DNA of 64,000 nt from the NCBI GenBank assembly GCA_021821945.1, contig JAJZTF010000005.1, positions 86,103-150,102 of the forward strand, written 5' to 3'. Origin of the DNA: Pseudomonadota bacterium (GTDB lineage Bacteria > Pseudomonadota > Gammaproteobacteria > Burkholderiales > Gallionellaceae). A model generated the notes under the pieces. The model had not been told where the DNA came from. It did not search any database and saw only the letters and a program-made list of their open reading frames with translations. Positions 39,571 to 49,229 of the stretch are shown in pieces; position 1 is the stretch's first letter, and each line of letters opens with the position of its first letter. The position numbers and the translations under genes were made by a program.

Positions 39571-39599
39571 TTGGCTTTTTGTCTTCATGCAGGTAGTAT
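39571..39599 (+). promoter_or_regulatory. Candidate sigma-70 promoter for the S24-fold gene
   Basis: TTGGCT at 39571-39576 and TAGTAT at 39594-39599 are separated by 17 bases (4 of 6 consensus bases each). Transcription would begin near 39606, about 20 bases ahead of ATG 39625. It lies in the short divergent region with ispD. Confidence 0.4.
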
Positions 39600-39624
39600 T
39601 TTACGCAATTACGCGAGAACAAGA

Positions 39625-39993
39625 ATGGCGAACAGGAAAATCATCCCGATTTCCGCCGGGGAAGCGGATGCGACCAACCAGAGCTCCTGCGGCAATGCGG
39701 AACCCTTTGCGCTGATGGTGCTGGGCGATAGCATGGTTCCGGAATTCAACGAGGGAGAGGTCATCATCATCGAACCGGGTCCGAGAATCATCGATGGCAG
39801 CTTCGTGCTGGCATTCCACGGAGACGAATACATCTTCCGCCAGCTCATCAGGACAGAAACGGGCTGGCTGCTGCATGCGCTCAATGAAAGCTATCCGGAC
39901 CTGCCGGTCGGGGACCTGTCAAACATCAAGGGCATCATCACCCAGAAGTCCCGCCCGGGAAGGCGCCGCGCCTCGAAGATTTATTTCGAGTAG
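39625..39993 (+). CDS. Free-standing LexA-like (S24) fold protein with Arg in place of catalytic Lys
   Basis: A 122-residue protein matching the C-terminal, non-DNA-binding half of LexA/UmuD. Ser36 ([10 protein letters not shown]) fits the nucleophile. At the general-base position the sequence is [10 protein letters not shown], giving Arg72 where LexA and UmuD have Lys. No helix-turn-helix is present. Autoproteolysis is therefore doubtful. It begins at ATG 39625 and lies 87 bases before mfd on the same strand. Its role is unknown; a DNA-damage or regulatory partner function is only a guess. Confidence 0.72.
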   Translation: MANRKIIPISAGEADATNQSSCGNAEPFALMVLGDSMVPEFNEGEVIIIEPGPRIIDGSFVLAFHGDEYIFRQLIRTETGWLLHALNESYPDLPVGDLSNIKGIITQKSRPGRRRASKIYFE

Positions 39994-40010
39994 CCATCAA
40001 TGCGCCTTTG

Positions 40011-40032
40011 AGGTCGCAAGATGCCGCGACCT
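40011..40032 (+). repeat. 7-bp inverted repeat between the S24-fold gene and mfd
   Basis: AGGTCGC (40011-40017) and GCGACCT (40026-40032) flank an 8-base loop. No T tract follows. It could be an operator just upstream of the mfd -10 box or a weak hairpin. Confidence 0.35.
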
Positions 40033-40045
40033 GCCAGGAGGCGTA

Positions 40046-40051
40046 TATAAT
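40046..40051 (+). promoter_or_regulatory. Candidate -10 box for mfd
   Basis: A perfect TATAAT lies 29 bases before the mfd ATG. I see no good -35 at the expected distance, so an activator or a weak promoter is possible. Confidence 0.4.
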
Positions 40052-40080
40052 GTCCCGCCATACAAGCTTCTGCAACTGTC

Positions 40081-43000
40081 ATGCTGTTCACATCCAATCA
40101 AGCCCGTCCCCGCTACAAGAACCTCGTCGGCTCGTCCGATGCGCTCGGGCTCGCACAATTTGCAAAAAAAGAATCGCCGCTTGCCGTCATCTGCTCGGAT
40201 GCGCTCTCGGCCCAGCGCCTCTTCGAGGAAATTGGTTTCTTTTCCCCCAAACTTCGCGTGCATCTCTTCCCGGACTGGGAGACGCTGCCCTACGACCACT
40301 TTTCGCCGCATCAGGACCTGATCTCGGAAAGGCTAGCGACCCTGCACCATGTCAGAAGCAATTCCTGCGACGTGCTGATCGTGCCTGTCACGACCGCCCT
40401 TTATCCGCTGCCGCCGACGGAATATCTGGCCGCCTTCACCTTCTTCCTGAAGAAAAGGGAAAGGCTGGACCTCAAGGCCTTGCGCGAACAGCTGACCCTT
40501 GCAGGATACAGTCATGTCCAGCAGGTGATCTCGCCTGGTGAATATTGCGTAAGGGGCGGCATCATCGATCTCTTCGCGATGGGCAGCGTTTTGCCCTATC
40601 GCATCGACCTTTTTGACGACGAGATAGAAAGCATTTCCACCTTCGATGTGGACACGCAGCGCACGCTATACCCCGTTCCCGAGATACGCCTTCTGCCTGC
40701 GCGCGAATTTCCGCTGGATGAAAAGGGACAGGCGAAATTCCGCCAGAACTTCAGGGAAAGATTCGAGGGGGATCCCTCAAAGTCCCGCATCTACAAGGAA
40801 GTCAGCCGAGGCAATGCGCCTGCCGGCATCGAATACTATTTGCCGCTGTTTTTTGACAGGACCGCATCGCTCTTTGACTACCTGCCCAAGGATACGACCC
40901 TTTGCATGCACGGCGACGTGAACGAGACCATACTCCGTTTCAGCGCAGATGCGGAGTCGCGCTACAACCTGCTAAGGGGCGATGTGCATCGCCCGCTTCT
41001 GCCGGCAGACGAGCTCTTCATGAATTCCGAAGCGTTCTTCATCGCCGCAAGAGACTTTGCGCGCATGGATGTGGTGGCGGATTCCGGCAACGCCATCTCA
41101 TGCGATACCAGCCAGGTTCCGAACATCGCGGTGAATCGCCATGCGGAAAACCCCATACAGGCCTTTGCTGATTTTCTGAATGAGCACGACGGGCGCACCC
41201 TGCTTCTTGCAGACGGCCTGGGCAGGCGGGAAATCATGGCAGGTTTCTTGCAGGAATACGGCATGAAGGCGGAAATCTGCGAAGACTATGCAGGCTTTCT
41301 TGCAAGTTCAACGAAATTCATGCTCTGCGCGGGGCCGGTGCAAAACGGCTTCCTGTTGCCTCTCGAGAAGCTTGCCATCATCACCGAATCCGAGCTTTAC
41401 GCGAGCATGCCGCGCAACCGCGCAACGCGCACGGCCAAGAAGAGCAACATCGAAGGCATGCTGCGCGACCTCTCCGAGCTCAAGGTCGGCGATCCCGTGG
41501 TTCACGAGCAGCACGGGATCGCGCGCTATCAGGGACTCGTGAACCTCGATCTCGGCGAAGGGGAAAACGAGTTTCTGCTTCTGGAGTACCAGGGGGGCGA
41601 CAAGCTCTACGTTCCCGTCTCCCAACTGCATGTGATCGGCCGATACAGCGGCGGCGCGCAGGAGTCCGCGCCCCTGCACAAGCTTGGTTCGGGCGCCTGG
41701 GACAAGGCCCGTCGCCGCGCCATGCAGCAGGTGCGCGATACTGCAGCGGAGCTTCTGAACATCTATGCGCAGCGCGCCACCCGCAAGGGCCATGCGTTCA
41801 AGCTAAACGCGCGGGATTACGAGGAGTTTTCCGCAGGATTCGGCTTCGAGGAAACGCCCGACCAGGCAGCCGCGATCAGCGCGGTGATCGAAGACATGCT
41901 GTCGGGCAAGCCGATGGACCGGCTTATCTGCGGCGATGTGGGCTTTGGCAAGACCGAGGTCGCGCTGCGCGCGGCTTTCATCGCGGTGATGGACGGCAAG
42001 CAGGTCGCCGTCCTGGTCCCCACCACGCTGCTTGCAGAGCAGCATTTCCAGAATTTCTCCAATCGCTTCGCCGACTGGCCTGTGCGCATCGCAGAGCTTT
42101 CGCGTTTCCGTTCCGCCAAGGAACAGGCTCAGGCGCTGAAGGACATGTCGGATAGCAAGCTCGACATCATCATAGGCACCCACAAGCTGATACAGAAGGG
42201 CATCTCGTTTGAAAACCTGGGGCTCGTGATCATAGACGAAGAACACCGATTCGGCGTGCAGCAGAAGGAAAAACTGAAAGCGCTGCGCGCCGAAGTGGAC
42301 GTGCTCACGCTGACCGCAACGCCGATACCGCGGACGCTCGCGATGTCGCTGGAAGGCCTGCGCGACTTTTCCATCATCGCCACCGCGCCGCAAAGGCGTT
42401 TGTCCATCAAGACCTTCGTAAGCAGCTATAGCGCCGGCGTGATCAGGGAGGCCGTGCTCCGCGAATTGAGGCGCGGCGGCCAGGTCTATTTCCTGCACAA
42501 CGAGGTCGACACCATCGCCAACATGGCAGAAAAGCTCACGGAGCTGCTGCCCGAGGCGCGCATCAGGATAGCCCACGGCCAGATGAGCGAGCGCGATCTC
42601 GAAACGGTGATGAAGGACTTCTACCAGCAGCGCTTCAACATCCTGCTTTGCACGACCATCATCGAAACCGGCATAGACGTGCCCACTGCCAACACCATCA
42701 TCATGAACCGCGCGGACCGCTTCGGCCTGGCGCAGCTGCATCAGCTGAGGGGCCGCGTGGGACGGTCTCATCACCAGGCCTATGCCTATCTTCTGGTGGA
42801 CAGCCTGGACGGCCTGAGCGCACAGGCCAAGATGCGGCTCGAGGCGATACAGGCGATGGAGCAGCTGGGGAGCGGGTTCTACCTGGCGATGCATGACCTC
42901 GAGATCAGGGGCGCCGGAGAAGTGCTGGGAGAGTCGCAAAGCGGCGAGATGCAGGAGATCGGCTTTTCGCTTTACACCGACATGCTCAATGCCGCAGTGG

Positions 43001-43479
43001 CATCCCTGAAGCAGGGAAGGGAGCCCGACATGACGCATCCACTGGGTGTGACAACAGAGATCAACCTGCACAGCCCTGCCCTTCTGCCAGAGGAATATTG
43101 CGGCGACATACACCAGCGCCTCGTGATCTACAAGCGGCTGGCCAACTGCGAGACCCAGAACGATCTCGACGACATGCACCAGGAACTGGTCGACCGCTTC
43201 GGCCTGCTGCCAGAACCCGCAAAGATCCTGCTCGAATGCCACCGTCTGCGCATGCTGGCAAAACCTTTGGGCATCATGAAGGTGGATGCCTCTGCAGATG
43301 CGATCCAGATCCAGTTCGTGGAGAACCCGCCGATAGACCCGATGAAGATCATCACCCTGATCCAGAGCAAGCGGCACATCAAGATGATAGGCCAGGACAG
43401 GCTGCGCATCGAGTTAAAATGCGAAGACCTGGACCAGCGCGTGCTGGCGATCAAAAGTTTTTTCAATGCACTCAAGTGA
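40081..43479 (+). CDS. mfd: Transcription-repair coupling factor Mfd
   Basis: Removes stalled RNA polymerase at lesions and recruits UvrA. The 1132-residue protein is normal length. The N-terminal UvrB-like part (ISPGEYCVRGGIIDLFAMG) is followed by an RNA-polymerase-interacting CarD-like domain (LKVGDPVVHEQHGIARYQGL) and RecG-like helicase domains: Walker A GDVGFGKTEVALRAAF, DEEH box IIDEEHRFGVQQKEK, and motif VI region QLRGRVGRSHHQAYAYLL. The C-terminal domain D7 is present. An S24-fold gene precedes it. Confidence 0.97.
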   Translation: MLFTSNQARPRYKNLVGSSDALGLAQFAKKESPLAVICSDALSAQRLFEEIGFFSPKLRVHLFPDWETLPYDHFSPHQDLISERLATLHHVRSNSCDVLIVPVTTALYPLPPTEYLAAFTFFLKKRERLDLKALREQLTLAGYSHVQQVISPGEYCVRGGIIDLFAMGSVLPYRIDLFDDEIESISTFDVDTQRTLYPVPEIRLLPAREFPLDEKGQAKFRQNFRERFEGDPSKSRIYKEVSRGNAPAGIEYYLPLFFDRTASLFDYLPKDTTLCMHGDVNETILRFSADAESRYNLLRGDVHRPLLPADELFMNSEAFFIAARDFARMDVVADSGNAISCDTSQVPNIAVNRHAENPIQAFADFLNEHDGRTLLLADGLGRREIMAGFLQEYGMKAEICEDYAGFLASSTKFMLCAGPVQNGFLLPLEKLAIITESELYASMPRNRATRTAKKSNIEGMLRDLSELKVGDPVVHEQHGIARYQGLVNLDLGEGENEFLLLEYQGGDKLYVPVSQLHVIGRYSGGAQESAPLHKLGSGAWDKARRRAMQQVRDTAAELLNIYAQRATRKGHAFKLNARDYEEFSAGFGFEETPDQAAAISAVIEDMLSGKPMDRLICGDVGFGKTEVALRAAFIAVMDGKQVAVLVPTTLLAEQHFQNFSNRFADWPVRIAELSRFRSAKEQAQALKDMSDSKLDIIIGTHKLIQKGISFENLGLVIIDEEHRFGVQQKEKLKALRAEVDVLTLTATPIPRTLAMSLEGLRDFSIIATAPQRRLSIKTFVSSYSAGVIREAVLRELRRGGQVYFLHNEVDTIANMAEKLTELLPEARIRIAHGQMSERDLETVMKDFYQQRFNILLCTTIIETGIDVPTANTIIMNRADRFGLAQLHQLRGRVGRSHHQAYAYLLVDSLDGLSAQAKMRLEAIQAMEQLGSGFYLAMHDLEIRGAGEVLGESQSGEMQEIGFSLYTDMLNAAVASLKQGREPDMTHPLGVTTEINLHSPALLPEEYCGDIHQRLVIYKRLANCETQNDLDDMHQELVDRFGLLPEPAKILLECHRLRMLAKPLGIMKVDASADAIQIQFVENPPIDPMKIITLIQSKRHIKMIGQDRLRIELKCEDLDQRVLAIKSFFNALK

Positions 43480-43481
43480 AC

Positions 43482-44318
43482 ATGAACCTCATCCTCCAGG
43501 CAGTAAACGACATTCCGCAGGGGCACGCCGAGCACCTGGCTGCATTGTCATGCGCCAGGCACATCGAAGAGATCGACAGGACAGCCCTGCGCCTCTGCCA
43601 GGCAAGCCCGCATCCCGAAATATTTTCATACTGTTTCGAGCACCGCATCGATTGCGGATTCGTGCCGGACGGCACGCGCCTATCCGATTTCGGCCTGCTC
43701 GTGATGGACATGGACTCGACGCTGATCTCGATCGAATGCATAGACGAGATCGCCGACATGCAGGGGTTGAAGCCTCAGGTTGCCGCGATCACCGAAGAAG
43801 CGATGCAGGGCAGGATCGATTTTGCAGAAAGCCTGCGCCGCCGCGTGGCCCTGCTCAAGGGACTGGATGAAAGCGCATTGCAACGCGTGTATGATGAGCG
43901 CCTGAAGCTCAATCCCGGCGCAGAAAACATGCTTGCCAGGCTGAAGGAGAACGGAATAAAAACGCTGCTGGTTTCAGGCGGATTCGTATTCTTCACCGAA
44001 AGATTGAAACAGCGTCTGGGGCTGGACCATGCGCACGCCAATACGCTCGAGGTCATCGATGGCAGGCTCACAGGCCGGGTGCTTGGAAACATACTCGATG
44101 CGCAGGGCAAGGCAGAATGGCTCCTCAGGATACGCGATGAACTGGGATTGAAGGCTGAACAGGTGATCGCGATGGGGGACGGCGCAAACGACTTGAAGAT
44201 GATGGACAAGGCTGGGGTCAGCATCGCCTATCACGCAAAAGCCGTGGTGCGCGAAAAGGCGAGCTATGCGCTCAACTTCGTCGGGCTGGACGGACTGGTG
44301 AGGCTTTTTGAAACCTGA
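43482..44318 (+). CDS. serB: Phosphoserine phosphatase
   Basis: HAD-family phosphatase that makes L-serine from phosphoserine. The 278-residue protein starts at ATG 43482, two bases after the mfd stop. The HAD motif I is [10 protein letters not shown] with the nucleophilic Asp, motif [12 protein letters not shown], and motif [16 protein letters not shown]. An N-terminal ACT-like region occupies about 1-65. It precedes nrdJ by 14 bases. Confidence 0.95.
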   Translation: MNLILQAVNDIPQGHAEHLAALSCARHIEEIDRTALRLCQASPHPEIFSYCFEHRIDCGFVPDGTRLSDFGLLVMDMDSTLISIECIDEIADMQGLKPQVAAITEEAMQGRIDFAESLRRRVALLKGLDESALQRVYDERLKLNPGAENMLARLKENGIKTLLVSGGFVFFTERLKQRLGLDHAHANTLEVIDGRLTGRVLGNILDAQGKAEWLLRIRDELGLKAEQVIAMGDGANDLKMMDKAGVSIAYHAKAVVREKASYALNFVGLDGLVRLFET

Positions 44319-44332
44319 CGCGTGAGGAAGAA

Positions 44333-47200
44333 ATGACGCAGGAAATCAGCGCTGAAGTACTGCTCGAAAAATATGCGGAAGCCGGCGAAACTTCCGCGGA
44401 CGATGTCAGACGGCGCGTTGCCCGCGGGCTTGCAAAGGCGGAGAATCCGGATCAGCGCGCGCACTTTGAGTCAGCCTTCTTCAAGGCCCAGCAGGAGGGC
44501 TTCATACCCGCAGGGCGCATCAATTCCGCAGCGGGGCTTGCGAACCAGGCGACCCTGATCAACTGCTTCGTGCAACCCGTGGGCGATGCGATCTCCGGCA
44601 TGACCGACGGCAAACCCGGCATCTACGATGCATTGCAGCAGGCTGCCGAGACGATGCGGCGCGGCGGCGGTGTAGGCTACGACTTTTCCTCCATCCGCCC
44701 GGAAGGCGCGCTGGTCAAGGGCACCCAATCCCGGGCAAGCGGGCCCATCTCCTACATGCGGGTTTTCGACCGCTCCTGCGAGACCGTGGAATCTGCAGGT
44801 GCCAGACGCGGCGCGCAGATGGGCGTGCTGCGCTGCGATCATCCCGATATCGAGAAATTCATACACGCCAAGGACCAGGGCGATCTTCGCAACTTCAACA
44901 TCTCGGTCGGCGTCACAGATGCACTGATGCAGGCGGTCGAAAAGGACGCGGAATTCGAGCTTTTGCACAAGGCGGAACCCGCTGACGCCATCAGGCGTGA
45001 AGGCGCATGGCAAAGGGAAGACGGGCTTTGGGTATACCGCAAGGTGCGCGCAAGGGAGCTCTGGCGTCAGATCATAGAAAGCACCTATGATCACGCGGAG
45101 CCCGGCGTGCTCTTCATCGACCTGATGAACAGGGACAACAACCTTTCATACTGCGAAGTGATCGAGGCGACCAACCCCTGCGCCGAACAGCCGCTGCCCC
45201 CCTACGGCTGCTGCTGCCTCGGTTCGATCAACCTGACGCTGATGGTGAAGGAGCCTTTCTCCGATCATGCCCGGTTCGATTTCGATGCCTACACCCGGCT
45301 GATACGGGTCTCCGTGCGCATGCTGGACAATGTGCTGGACGTGACCGCCTGGCCGCTCCCTGAACAGCAGCAGGAAGCCCGGAACAAGCGGCGCATCGGG
45401 CTCGGCTACACCGGGCTTGGCGATGCGCTCATCATGATGGGCCTGCGCTATGACACCGATGCAGCGCGCGCCTTTGCCGCCGATATCACGCGTACCTTGC
45501 GCGACGAGGCGTATTCCGCATCCATAGACCTTGCAAAGGAACGCGGCGCATTCCCCCTTTTCGATGCGGAGAAATATCTTGCGGCCCCGCACTTTGCCTC
45601 GAGGCTGCCGGAGAAAATCAAGGAGCGCATGCGCAAGCATGGCATCAGGAACAGCCATCTGCTTTCGATCGCGCCCACGGGGACCATCTCGCTGGCCTTC
45701 GCAGACAATGCATCGAACGGCATAGAACCCCCCTTCTCCTGGTTCTACACCAGAAAGAAGCGCATGATGGACGGCACGACCAAGGAATACCCGGTCGAGG
45801 ATCACGCCTGGCGGCTTTACAAACAGATGAAGCAAGGCGACAGACGGCCGGCGGAAAAGGGCGTCGAGGACGCGACATCCTCCTTGGACCTGCCTTCGAG
45901 CTTTGTCACCGCGCTCGAGATCTCGGCGCTGGATCACATGAAAATGGTCGCCGCCGTCGCGCCCTACATAGACACCTCGATCAGCAAGACCGTGAATGTC
46001 CCTGCGGACTATCCCTTCGAGGACTTCAAGGACCTATACACCGAGGCATGGCGCGCCGGCCTCAAGGGGCTCGCCACCTACAGGCCGAACAGCGTGCTTG
46101 GTTCCGTGCTCTCGGTGGCGCCTGAAAAAAAGGATGAACAGCCGCAGGACTTCGTGTTCGATCAGGACAGACGCATCGTGCTGGAAGCCGCCCCTAAACC
46201 GGCCCTGGCTTCGCTGCGCTGGCCTGGCCGCCCTTCTTTGCCGGCCGGCAGCGAAGGCTGGGTATCCCAGGTGGTCAAACACCCCTTGGGCAGCTTCGTC
46301 GCCTTCGTCTCGCACACGGTAAACAACGGCATCAACCATCCATTCGAAGTCTGGGTGAACGGATCGGAACAGCCCAGAGGTCTGGGCGCACTTGCAAAAA
46401 CGCTTTCCATGGACATGCGCACGCTCGACCCGGTATGGATACGCATGAAGCTTGAGATGCTGATGAAGACCGCAGGGGACGATGCCTTCGACATGCCCAT
46501 GCCCCCCGACGGGGAAATCAAACGCATGCCGAGTCTGGTCTCCGCATTCGCACATCTCTTGAAATTCCGCATTGAGGCGCTGGGCGCTTTGGAAGTGCAC
46601 GATGGCATCACCACGCCGATGATGGATGCGCTGTTTGCAAAGAAGGAACCCAAGACCGGCACCGACGGCACGATGAGCTGGACCGTGGACATCGCCAATG
46701 CAGGGACCGGCGACGACTTCGTTTTGGGCCTGAAAGAGCTGGTATTGCCTGACGGGCAGCGAAGGCCCTATTCCATGTGGCTTTCCGGCGTATATCCGCG
46801 CGCATTGGACGGACTCTGCAAAGTGCTGAGCCTCGACATGCGCGTGATCGATCCGGCATGGATAGGAATGAAGCTGCGCAAGCTGCTCAATTTCGGCGAG
46901 CCACTGGGCGATTTCATGGCGCGCGTGCCGGGCGGGGCCAAGATGGAAAGCTATCCCTCGACGGTCTCCTATGTCGCCAAGCTGATCATCCACCGCTACG
47001 CGATGCTGGGCGTGCTGGACGAGCAAGGCTATCCTGTGAAGCAGATGGGCGTTCTGGAAATTCCAGATGGCAAGTCGAGGTTCTCCGACATGAAATCGTT
47101 GGGCGGCAAGGCATGCAAGGAATGCGGCAACACCACCCTGATCAGGAAGGACGGCTGCGAGTTCTGCACAAGCTGTGGCGCGATAGGCGCATGCGGATGA
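44333..47200 (+). CDS. nrdJ: Adenosylcobalamin-dependent ribonucleoside-diphosphate reductase
   Basis: Class II ribonucleotide reductase (B12-dependent) of 955 residues making deoxyribonucleotides. Core motifs are [71 protein letters not shown] and [15 protein letters not shown]. After the catalytic barrel (about residue 600) two similar domains repeat (about 630-750 and 780-900, [13 protein letters not shown] and [13 protein letters not shown]). A C-terminal zinc-ribbon [20 protein letters not shown] follows. No cobalamin riboswitch fits in the 14-base upstream gap. Confidence 0.93.
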   Translation: MTQEISAEVLLEKYAEAGETSADDVRRRVARGLAKAENPDQRAHFESAFFKAQQEGFIPAGRINSAAGLANQATLINCFVQPVGDAISGMTDGKPGIYDALQQAAETMRRGGGVGYDFSSIRPEGALVKGTQSRASGPISYMRVFDRSCETVESAGARRGAQMGVLRCDHPDIEKFIHAKDQGDLRNFNISVGVTDALMQAVEKDAEFELLHKAEPADAIRREGAWQREDGLWVYRKVRARELWRQIIESTYDHAEPGVLFIDLMNRDNNLSYCEVIEATNPCAEQPLPPYGCCCLGSINLTLMVKEPFSDHARFDFDAYTRLIRVSVRMLDNVLDVTAWPLPEQQQEARNKRRIGLGYTGLGDALIMMGLRYDTDAARAFAADITRTLRDEAYSASIDLAKERGAFPLFDAEKYLAAPHFASRLPEKIKERMRKHGIRNSHLLSIAPTGTISLAFADNASNGIEPPFSWFYTRKKRMMDGTTKEYPVEDHAWRLYKQMKQGDRRPAEKGVEDATSSLDLPSSFVTALEISALDHMKMVAAVAPYIDTSISKTVNVPADYPFEDFKDLYTEAWRAGLKGLATYRPNSVLGSVLSVAPEKKDEQPQDFVFDQDRRIVLEAAPKPALASLRWPGRPSLPAGSEGWVSQVVKHPLGSFVAFVSHTVNNGINHPFEVWVNGSEQPRGLGALAKTLSMDMRTLDPVWIRMKLEMLMKTAGDDAFDMPMPPDGEIKRMPSLVSAFAHLLKFRIEALGALEVHDGITTPMMDALFAKKEPKTGTDGTMSWTVDIANAGTGDDFVLGLKELVLPDGQRRPYSMWLSGVYPRALDGLCKVLSLDMRVIDPAWIGMKLRKLLNFGEPLGDFMARVPGGAKMESYPSTVSYVAKLIIHRYAMLGVLDEQGYPVKQMGVLEIPDGKSRFSDMKSLGGKACKECGNTTLIRKDGCEFCTSCGAIGACG

Positions 47201-47215
47201 AAAGCTGGCGCTTCA

Positions 47216-48019
47216 TCACTGGCCGCTGAAAAATTCCTGCATCATGAAGTCTTCTAGCCCCGCATTGTCTTCGGGCCTGGCCGACAGCACGATGACACGC
47301 CCCAGGCGCTCGGACTCCCAGTTGAAATAGCCCTTGTATTCGCGCCTGATGATCTTGATCATCGCCTTGACGATGGCCAGATCGATGTTGCCGTCCGGCC
47401 CCGCCTTGACGTCGATCAGCTCCAGCCTGGAGTTGCTGTAGTCGTTCTTCCATCCCCTGAAGCTGAACTCCCCGGTATCCCCGGAAATCCATCTGATCTG
47501 GAAGATGCCATTGGTGCCATGCTGTTGCAGGTTGCGCTTGATGATCGCATCCCTCGCCTGCTCCGCAGTCGGCCCCCTTGCAGCCGCATTTTCCCTGGCT
47601 GCCTCATCCTCAAGCGCCTGCGCCTGCTGCCTCTTGGCCTTGACATAGGACATCAGATCGGTGGGTGCGCCAGGTTCGGGCGCCTTGAAAACCGGATGCG
47701 GCGCTTCCTTCTTTTGCACCGCGATGACCCTGGGCTTGGGCTGCCTGACCTTGGGCGCCTCCTTCGTCGGCTCAGGTTCCTTGCGTGCGATGATGTGAGA
47801 CTTTGCAGGAAGGTTCACTATCCTCACGCTCATGGGTCTGGGCGGAAGGTTGACGCCGGTTTCCAGCGGCTTCCTGGGAAAGGCTGCAAAAAGCAGCACC
47901 AGATGCAGCAAAACCGACGCAATAAATGCGATCAGCGTATTGCGCCTGACCCTGAATTCGATGTACGGATCTTTTTCCGGGAGCTCCCAGGCCGCCTGAT
48001 CCTGTTCCTGGCTGTCCAT
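47216..48019 (-). CDS. Membrane-anchored Pro-rich hypothetical (TonB-like architecture)
   Basis: Unrecognised 267-residue protein. One N-terminal membrane helix (about 28-46, LIAFIASVLLHLVLLFAAF) leads to a long Pro/Lys-rich periplasmic linker (about 60-125, with RQPKPRVIAVQKKEAPH) and a compact C-terminal domain (about 165-267). This is the plan of TonB/TolA-type proteins, but the C-terminal sequence does not match TonB well and no exbBD genes are nearby. Function unknown. It converges with nrdJ (15-base gap). Confidence 0.6.
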   Translation of the reverse strand: MDSQEQDQAAWELPEKDPYIEFRVRRNTLIAFIASVLLHLVLLFAAFPRKPLETGVNLPPRPMSVRIVNLPAKSHIIARKEPEPTKEAPKVRQPKPRVIAVQKKEAPHPVFKAPEPGAPTDLMSYVKAKRQQAQALEDEAARENAAARGPTAEQARDAIIKRNLQQHGTNGIFQIRWISGDTGEFSFRGWKNDYSNSRLELIDVKAGPDGNIDLAIVKAMIKIIRREYKGYFNWESERLGRVIVLSARPEDNAGLEDFMMQEFFSGQ

Positions 48020-48138
48020 TAAAAACGCTTTCCGTTCAAATTCTCATGCTCCAGGTATGCATCGCATCGGATGACTATCGCCCATCGGACTCGACCAGGC
48101 AGGCCTATGACAAGCGTTGACGAAGTTAATTCAGAATC

Positions 48139-48155
48139 GGGGGATCACTTCCCCC
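48139..48155 (-). terminator. Weak hairpin at the dsbB stop
   Basis: GGGGG and CCCCC separated by 7 bases span the dsbB stop codon region. No strong T tract follows, so it is a low-confidence terminator. Confidence 0.3.
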
Positions 48156-48648
48156 TTGCTGCAATCAGCACGCCCCACAAGCCCAGCGCCAGATAACAAA
48201 GCAGGGACCATTCTGGAATGTTCAGCGTCAGAAAGGTCCAGCCCTTTTCTGCACACTCGCCTGAACCATGCATCAACGATTTCAGGACGTTGGACATCGG
48301 CATGGTTTCGAGCATGTAGTCTAGCCCCGGACCGCAGGCGGGCACCTGGTCTTTCGGAAGATGCTGTATCCAGATGTGGCGCCCGGCAACGGCAACCCCC
48401 AGCATCGACAGGAGGCTGATCAGCACGGCATAGATGCGCTCGCCCGTTCTCCTGGGGCCATGGGTTGCCGCAATCAGGAAAACCACGAGGATGGCGATGA
48501 AGACCAGGCGCTGCACCATGCAGAGCGGGCAGGGATCTTCGTGTTTGACATACTGCAGGTAAAGCGCAAAACCGATGAGCGAACTTGAGAAAAGAAATCC
48601 CGCGAGATAAAGCCAGCTGTTGGGGATGCGCCTCCAGAGTTTTGCCAT
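48145..48648 (-). CDS. dsbB: Disulfide bond formation protein DsbB
   Basis: Inner-membrane quinone-linked oxidase that reoxidises DsbA. The 167-residue protein has four membrane helices. Redox cysteines are the CPLC pair (EDPCPLCMVQR) and a second pair in ACGPGLDY and GSGECAEKGW. DsbA is not in the window. It lies 49 bases downstream of iscX on the same strand. Confidence 0.93.
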   Translation of the reverse strand: MAKLWRRIPNSWLYLAGFLFSSSLIGFALYLQYVKHEDPCPLCMVQRLVFIAILVVFLIAATHGPRRTGERIYAVLISLLSMLGVAVAGRHIWIQHLPKDQVPACGPGLDYMLETMPMSNVLKSLMHGSGECAEKGWTFLTLNIPEWSLLCYLALGLWGVLIAARGK

Positions 48649-48697
48649 ATAGAGCCCTCTACGTCGAAGTAAAACGCAAAGGCCGCATTATAGCGCG

Positions 48698-48892
48698 CTA
48701 GTCTGCCTCGTCCATCCAGTTTGCCTGGATTGCTTCCAGAACTTTCTCTCCGCCCCTGCTGTGATCGTCGTCGAAGCCTTCGAGGCCGACCACCCAGTTA
48801 TGCAGATCGACGAAGCGCACCGTGCGCGGGTCGACTTCAGGATATTTTTCGCTCAGGGCGATTGCGATGTCCCGCACGTCTATCCATTTCAT
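48698..48892 (-). CDS. iscX: IscX, Fe-S assembly regulator
   Basis: A 64-residue acidic protein that binds IscS and iron and tunes cluster assembly. From ATG 48892 it reads MKWIDVRDIAIALSEKYP and ends in a Trp/Asp-rich tail, as in IscX. It follows the fdx stop by one base and is the last gene of the isc operon. Confidence 0.93.
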   Translation of the reverse strand: MKWIDVRDIAIALSEKYPEVDPRTVRFVDLHNWVVGLEGFDDDHSRGGEKVLEAIQANWMDEAD

Positions 48893-48893
48893 G

Positions 48894-49229
48894 TCAGCCC
48901 TCCTTGACCATGTTGATGGTGTACTTGGGAATCTCGACGACCAGATCCGCGTCTGCCACGATTGCCTGACAGGAAAGGCGGGAAGTGGGTTCAAGCCCCC
49001 AGGCCTTGTCCAGCAGATCATCCTCGATCTCTTCGGCAGGCTTCAGCGATTCGAATCCCTGCCGCAGAATGACGTGGCAGGTTGTGCAGGCGCAGGATTT
49101 TTCACAGGCATGCTCGATCTCGATGCCGTTTTGCAGCAGCGCATCGCAGATGGAAATCCCGGGATCGGCATTGAACAGCGCCCCTTTCGGGCAAAGCTCC
49201 TCATGCGGCAATACGATGATTTGCGTCAT
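48894..49229 (-). CDS. fdx: 2Fe-2S ferredoxin of the ISC system
   Basis: Ferredoxin of the adrenodoxin type supplying electrons for cluster assembly. The 2Fe-2S ligands are in CEKSCACTTC (three Cys) plus a distal Cys in SRLSCQAIV. The 111-residue length is normal. Its ATG overlaps the hscA stop by one base. Confidence 0.95.
   Translation of the reverse strand: MTQIIVLPHEELCPKGALFNADPGISICDALLQNGIEIEHACEKSCACTTCHVILRQGFESLKPAEEIEDDLLDKAWGLEPTSRLSCQAIVADADLVVEIPKYTINMVKEG

Noticed and set aside
44319..44332. Possible cobalamin riboswitch ahead of nrdJ
   Set aside because: Only 14 bases separate serB and nrdJ, too short for any riboswitch.
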